64,000 bases of DNA from Bdellovibrio sp. ZAP7 (lineage in GTDB: Bacteria > Bdellovibrionota > UBA1018 > CAIMNF01): NCBI GenBank assembly GCA_945874535.1, contig CAMCGZ010000014.1, positions 1 to 64,000 on the forward strand, given 5' to 3'. The translations under genes were made by a program, and so were the position numbers. The notes beneath the pieces were generated by a model, which saw only the letters and a program-made list of their open reading frames with translations, was not told where the DNA came from and searched no databases. Shown here one piece after another: positions 61,586 through 64,000 of this stretch (within the stretch, counting starts at the first letter, position 1; each line of letters begins with the position of its first letter).

Positions 61586-63121
61586 TCAGGGCTTAAGTCT
61601 TGGAAAGTACAGGTTCCGCGGCTCGGGCGCCGGAACACAGTTGCGGGGGGGCTTCAGTTCCCGGTGGAGAGGGGTCAGTTCTCCTCGCTCGTTTTCAGGG
61701 ATAACCCTCGACAAAAGATGTTGATCGGCGAACCGAATCCGGGAGGGGAAGCGGGTCAGGATCCGATCCGTCAGGCAGGCACCCGGATCCCGGGAGGTCA
61801 GGACCACCCATTCCGGAGAACGCGATTCAATCAGTCGGATCGCCTCCTCGCAATCCCGGGCCTGGAGGATGTTCCGCCCGGTATAGAAGGACAATTCATA
61901 AATGGAATCCAGTGCCGTCCCGAAGGGTTGTCCGCCATCTATGAACAGGACATGGTCCTTGCAGGTTCCGTAAGATTGGATGAAGGGGTGAAATTTGCGA
62001 AGAGCCGGGAAACTTTCTGGTCCGAGCGCCAAGGGGAAGCAAACCAGAATCACGGGGATCCCGACTCCGAGCAGGAGAAATCCATTCCGGATTCTCTCAG
62101 AATGACGATCCAGGATGTCCCGGAAGGCCCCGCTCAGGATCAGAGCCAAAAACGGGAATACCGGTAAGAAGTACCAATAATGTTTGAAGCGGATGGAAGA
62201 TAGCACTGATTCGAGCACTAGAACTGCAATCAGAGGGAGGAGATAGGCCGAGGTCCTGGCTTTCCCGGACCGGTAGATCCGGAACAGTGCAAAGGGGACG
62301 AGCAGGATCCAAGGTAGATAATGCCTGAGGAGCAATTCCATTCCCCAGAGAGGGTTCACCGGTCCGGTGGCGCCACGCCCGCCCACAGCGGTTCCCCAGA
62401 CCTGGCGGGTCCAGTAATCCCGGACCAGATCCCAGCCCCCGAGCATTCCTGTGATTCCCCAAATCAGGAAACCGGTGAGAACCGCGACCACACCAGAAAA
62501 AAACCATTCTTTGTAGCGCGAGCGATTCCAATCGCGGGTGATCCATCCCGAAAGCAGGACGACCGGAAAAATCAGGTAAGCCACTGGGGACTTCATCCAA
62601 AGCCCGATTCCGGCCGCGATTCCGGCACGGATCGGAAACTTCTTCAGCCAGAACAAAAACGAAAGCAGGATGAAAAAGATCATCGGAGTGTCGAGGTGGA
62701 ATCGGGACCCGATGAGGACGAAATCGCGGGACATCAGCAGAATGAGTCCAGCGATCAGGCCCGTCACAGGGGAATACAACAGGCTCCCGATCGCGGCGGT
62801 CAGCATCACGGAGCCGGCTGAAAAAAGAGCCGGAAGGAGTCGGACCGACCAGGCGTCCGGACCGAGTGCCCGCATCACCCAGCCGACCAGGTAAAAGAGT
62901 GTGAAGGGGTGGTCATTGAATGTCGTGTCCGGTCGGTGATTGGTCACGAAGTTGGCCATCGGTAGGGCCGGTGCAATCCCATTTGAAGTCACTTCGAGTG
63001 CGAGGAGCGCGTGGGTGGTGGAGTCGAGGGCTTGGAGACTGGTCTCGTGGCTCTTACCGAGAAACACACATAAAGAAAGACCGAAGAGCGCCCATGCGGC
63101 GAGTGCCTGCCCCTTAAACAT
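61586..63121 (-). CDS. PMT/ArnT-type membrane glycosyltransferase
   Basis: 511 residues with about 10-12 helices. The first periplasmic loop carries the catalytic acids and the short HPF (TTFNDHPFTLFYLVGWV), followed by SVRLLPALFSAGSVMLTAA and FRHLDTPMIFFILLSFLFWLKK-type sequence (GT39/GT83, PMT_2 clan). A soluble C-terminal domain follows. Such enzymes move sugars from polyprenyl-phosphate to lipid A or proteins. The acceptor is unknown. The start overlaps the aminotransferase stop by 8 bases. Confidence 0.82.
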   Translation of the reverse strand: MFKGQALAAWALFGLSLCVFLGKSHETSLQALDSTTHALLALEVTSNGIAPALPMANFVTNHRPDTTFNDHPFTLFYLVGWVMRALGPDAWSVRLLPALFSAGSVMLTAAIGSLLYSPVTGLIAGLILLMSRDFVLIGSRFHLDTPMIFFILLSFLFWLKKFPIRAGIAAGIGLWMKSPVAYLIFPVVLLSGWITRDWNRSRYKEWFFSGVVAVLTGFLIWGITGMLGGWDLVRDYWTRQVWGTAVGGRGATGPVNPLWGMELLLRHYLPWILLVPFALFRIYRSGKARTSAYLLPLIAVLVLESVLSSIRFKHYWYFLPVFPFLALILSGAFRDILDRHSERIRNGFLLLGVGIPVILVCFPLALGPESFPALRKFHPFIQSYGTCKDHVLFIDGGQPFGTALDSIYELSFYTGRNILQARDCEEAIRLIESRSPEWVVLTSRDPGACLTDRILTRFPSRIRFADQHLLSRVIPENERGELTPLHRELKPPRNCVPAPEPRNLYFPRLKP

Positions 63122-64000
63122 GGACTTCCCGGACAGCCTGGGAGATCCGGTCCAAGCCGAGGATGAGCTCGCGATCCTCCGGCCAGCCGTATCCGATTCT
63201 CATGTGGCGGCGTTCTTGCTCGAACCAGTGTCCGGGACCGACATAGGTCTTGAATTTCCGGTTCAGGGTTTCATAAAAGCGCTCGATGTCGAGGGTCTTC
63301 CAGACAGATTCACGGAAGCGGGGGAATGCGACACATCCCCCGGTCGGCTCCACCCACTCCAGAGCATTTTGGTTCTCCATCCAGTTTTTGAGAATTTTGA
63401 AACGTCGGTCGAGGTCGCTCAGAAGCTTCGGAAGGTATTGGGCCTTCATTGAGAGGAATTGGAACGCGATCTCTTCGTCGAGTGCCGAACCGCAAATCTG
63501 GATTTGTTCTTTGGCGGCAAAAAAGCTTTCAAAGAGACGCGGATTCCGGGTCATCAGCCAGCCGATTCGAATCCCTGGAAGACCGTGGGTTTTTGAGAAG
63601 CTGGCCACACTGATCACATGATCCCCGAGGGTCGCCGCATAGGGGAGGACCCCCTCCCGGTTCATTTCGCGGTAAGTTTCGTCGACGAGCAGGAGACATC
63701 CTGCCTCCGCTGTGATCCGGGCCATTTCTCGGATTTCGTCAAAACTGGAGCAGACCCCGGTGGGATTGTGAGGCACAGTGATGCTCACCAGGCGCGTGGA
63801 AGGCAGGATCGAGGCCCGGATCCGATCCGGGTCGAGCCGGTACCCTTCCTCGAAGCTGAGATCGAGGAAGCGGATGTCGGCACCGATCGCGCGAGGAGTT
63901 TCGATATTGGTCGCGTAGTTCGGGCGGACCACCAGCAGTCCGTCGCCCTTGGACAGAATCGAAGTCGAAATGATGAAGAGGGCCTGTGCGGCTCCGGAAG
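63114..64000 (-). CDS. Class I/II aminotransferase (N-terminus outside window)
   Basis: The minus-strand frame stays open to 64000, so the true start lies beyond. Visible marks: PHNPTGVCSS, LLVDETYREM, the PLP lysine in SFSKTHGLPGIRIGW and the late MRIGYGWPEDRELILGLDRI. This is a fold-type I aminotransferase of the histidinol-phosphate/aspartate kind. The substrate cannot be assigned from the partial sequence. It runs in the same direction as, and overlaps, the PMT-like gene. Confidence 0.85.
   Translation of the reverse strand, partial: SGAAQALFIISTSILSKGDGLLVVRPNYATNIETPRAIGADIRFLDLSFEEGYRLDPDRIRASILPSTRLVSITVPHNPTGVCSSFDEIREMARITAEAGCLLLVDETYREMNREGVLPYAATLGDHVISVASFSKTHGLPGIRIGWLMTRNPRLFESFFAAKEQIQICGSALDEEIAFQFLSMKAQYLPKLLSDLDRRFKILKNWMENQNALEWVEPTGGCVAFPRFRESVWKTLDIERFYETLNRKFKTYVGPGHWFEQERRHMRIGYGWPEDRELILGLDRISQAVREVHV

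Overview
The window is a gene-dense, Gram-negative bacterial chromosome segment of moderately high GC. The genes are packed in long same-strand runs, often with 4-base ATGA/GTGA/TTGA overlaps. Several features suggest a Bdellovibrionota-like (formerly deltaproteobacterial) organism: many secreted or lipidated proteins of unknown function, SpoVG, a DUF1844 protein, AmgK/MurU peptidoglycan recycling, MotA/MotB- and TolQ/TolR-type proton motors beside receiver and PilZ proteins, and a sigma-54-type promoter. This is inferred from gene content. No 16S rRNA gene is present, so the assignment is tentative. The lexA gene carries an alphaproteobacterial-style direct-repeat LexA box.

Layout. 1-1320 is an AT-rich patch with two decayed IS3-family fragments around a small secreted cysteine-hairpin protein. 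A tRNA-Ser(GCT) follows on the minus strand. 1795-7901 is a tightly coupled run: YceI-like protein, creatininase-like membrane protein, a degenerate M48-like lipoprotein, AmgK and MurU, a membrane PilZ-like protein, a lipoprotein, a membrane protein and a DUF1844 protein. Next come an S1P-lyase-like PLP enzyme, clpB (with a heat-shock-like promoter), an FAD oxidoreductase, spoVG and tRNA-Gln(TTG). 14.6-18 kb holds a membrane protein, a beta-helix protein and a GH-A-like hydrolase. 18.0-25.5 kb, minus strand, is a compact three-gene set of exported proteins: a possible beta-barrel protein, a protein-glutaminase-like enzyme and an 1847-residue protein with an amidoligase-like domain. 25.5-34.7 kb holds a methyltransferase, two secreted proteins, a FecR protein, two receiver proteins, a PilZ-like protein and a MotA/MotB-type pair whose MotB partner has PDZ domains instead of OmpA. 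34.8-39.2 kb has a fatty-acid-hydroxylase-like protein, an ABC transporter and a papain-like protease.

39.16-39.99 kb has no credible protein gene. It contains a near-consensus sigma-54 promoter followed by about 720 nt full of perfect hairpins and GNRA tetraloops, which I read as a large structured non-coding RNA. It is my leading candidate for an undescribed element. After it come an MFS transporter, lexA, two divergent amino-acid permeases and an operon of small membrane protein, MoxR ATPase, VWA protein and a ferritin-like (DUF455)/ATP-grasp fusion. That operon looks like a dedicated metalloenzyme-plus-ligase modification system. The window closes with a YebC protein, a TolQ/TolR/TolR motor, trxA, gmhA, an RDD protein, polA, an unknown protein, a 1383-residue repeat lipoprotein with a LamG-like end, a PMT-like glycosyltransferase and a truncated aminotransferase.

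Functions are assigned from motifs read by eye. No database search was run.
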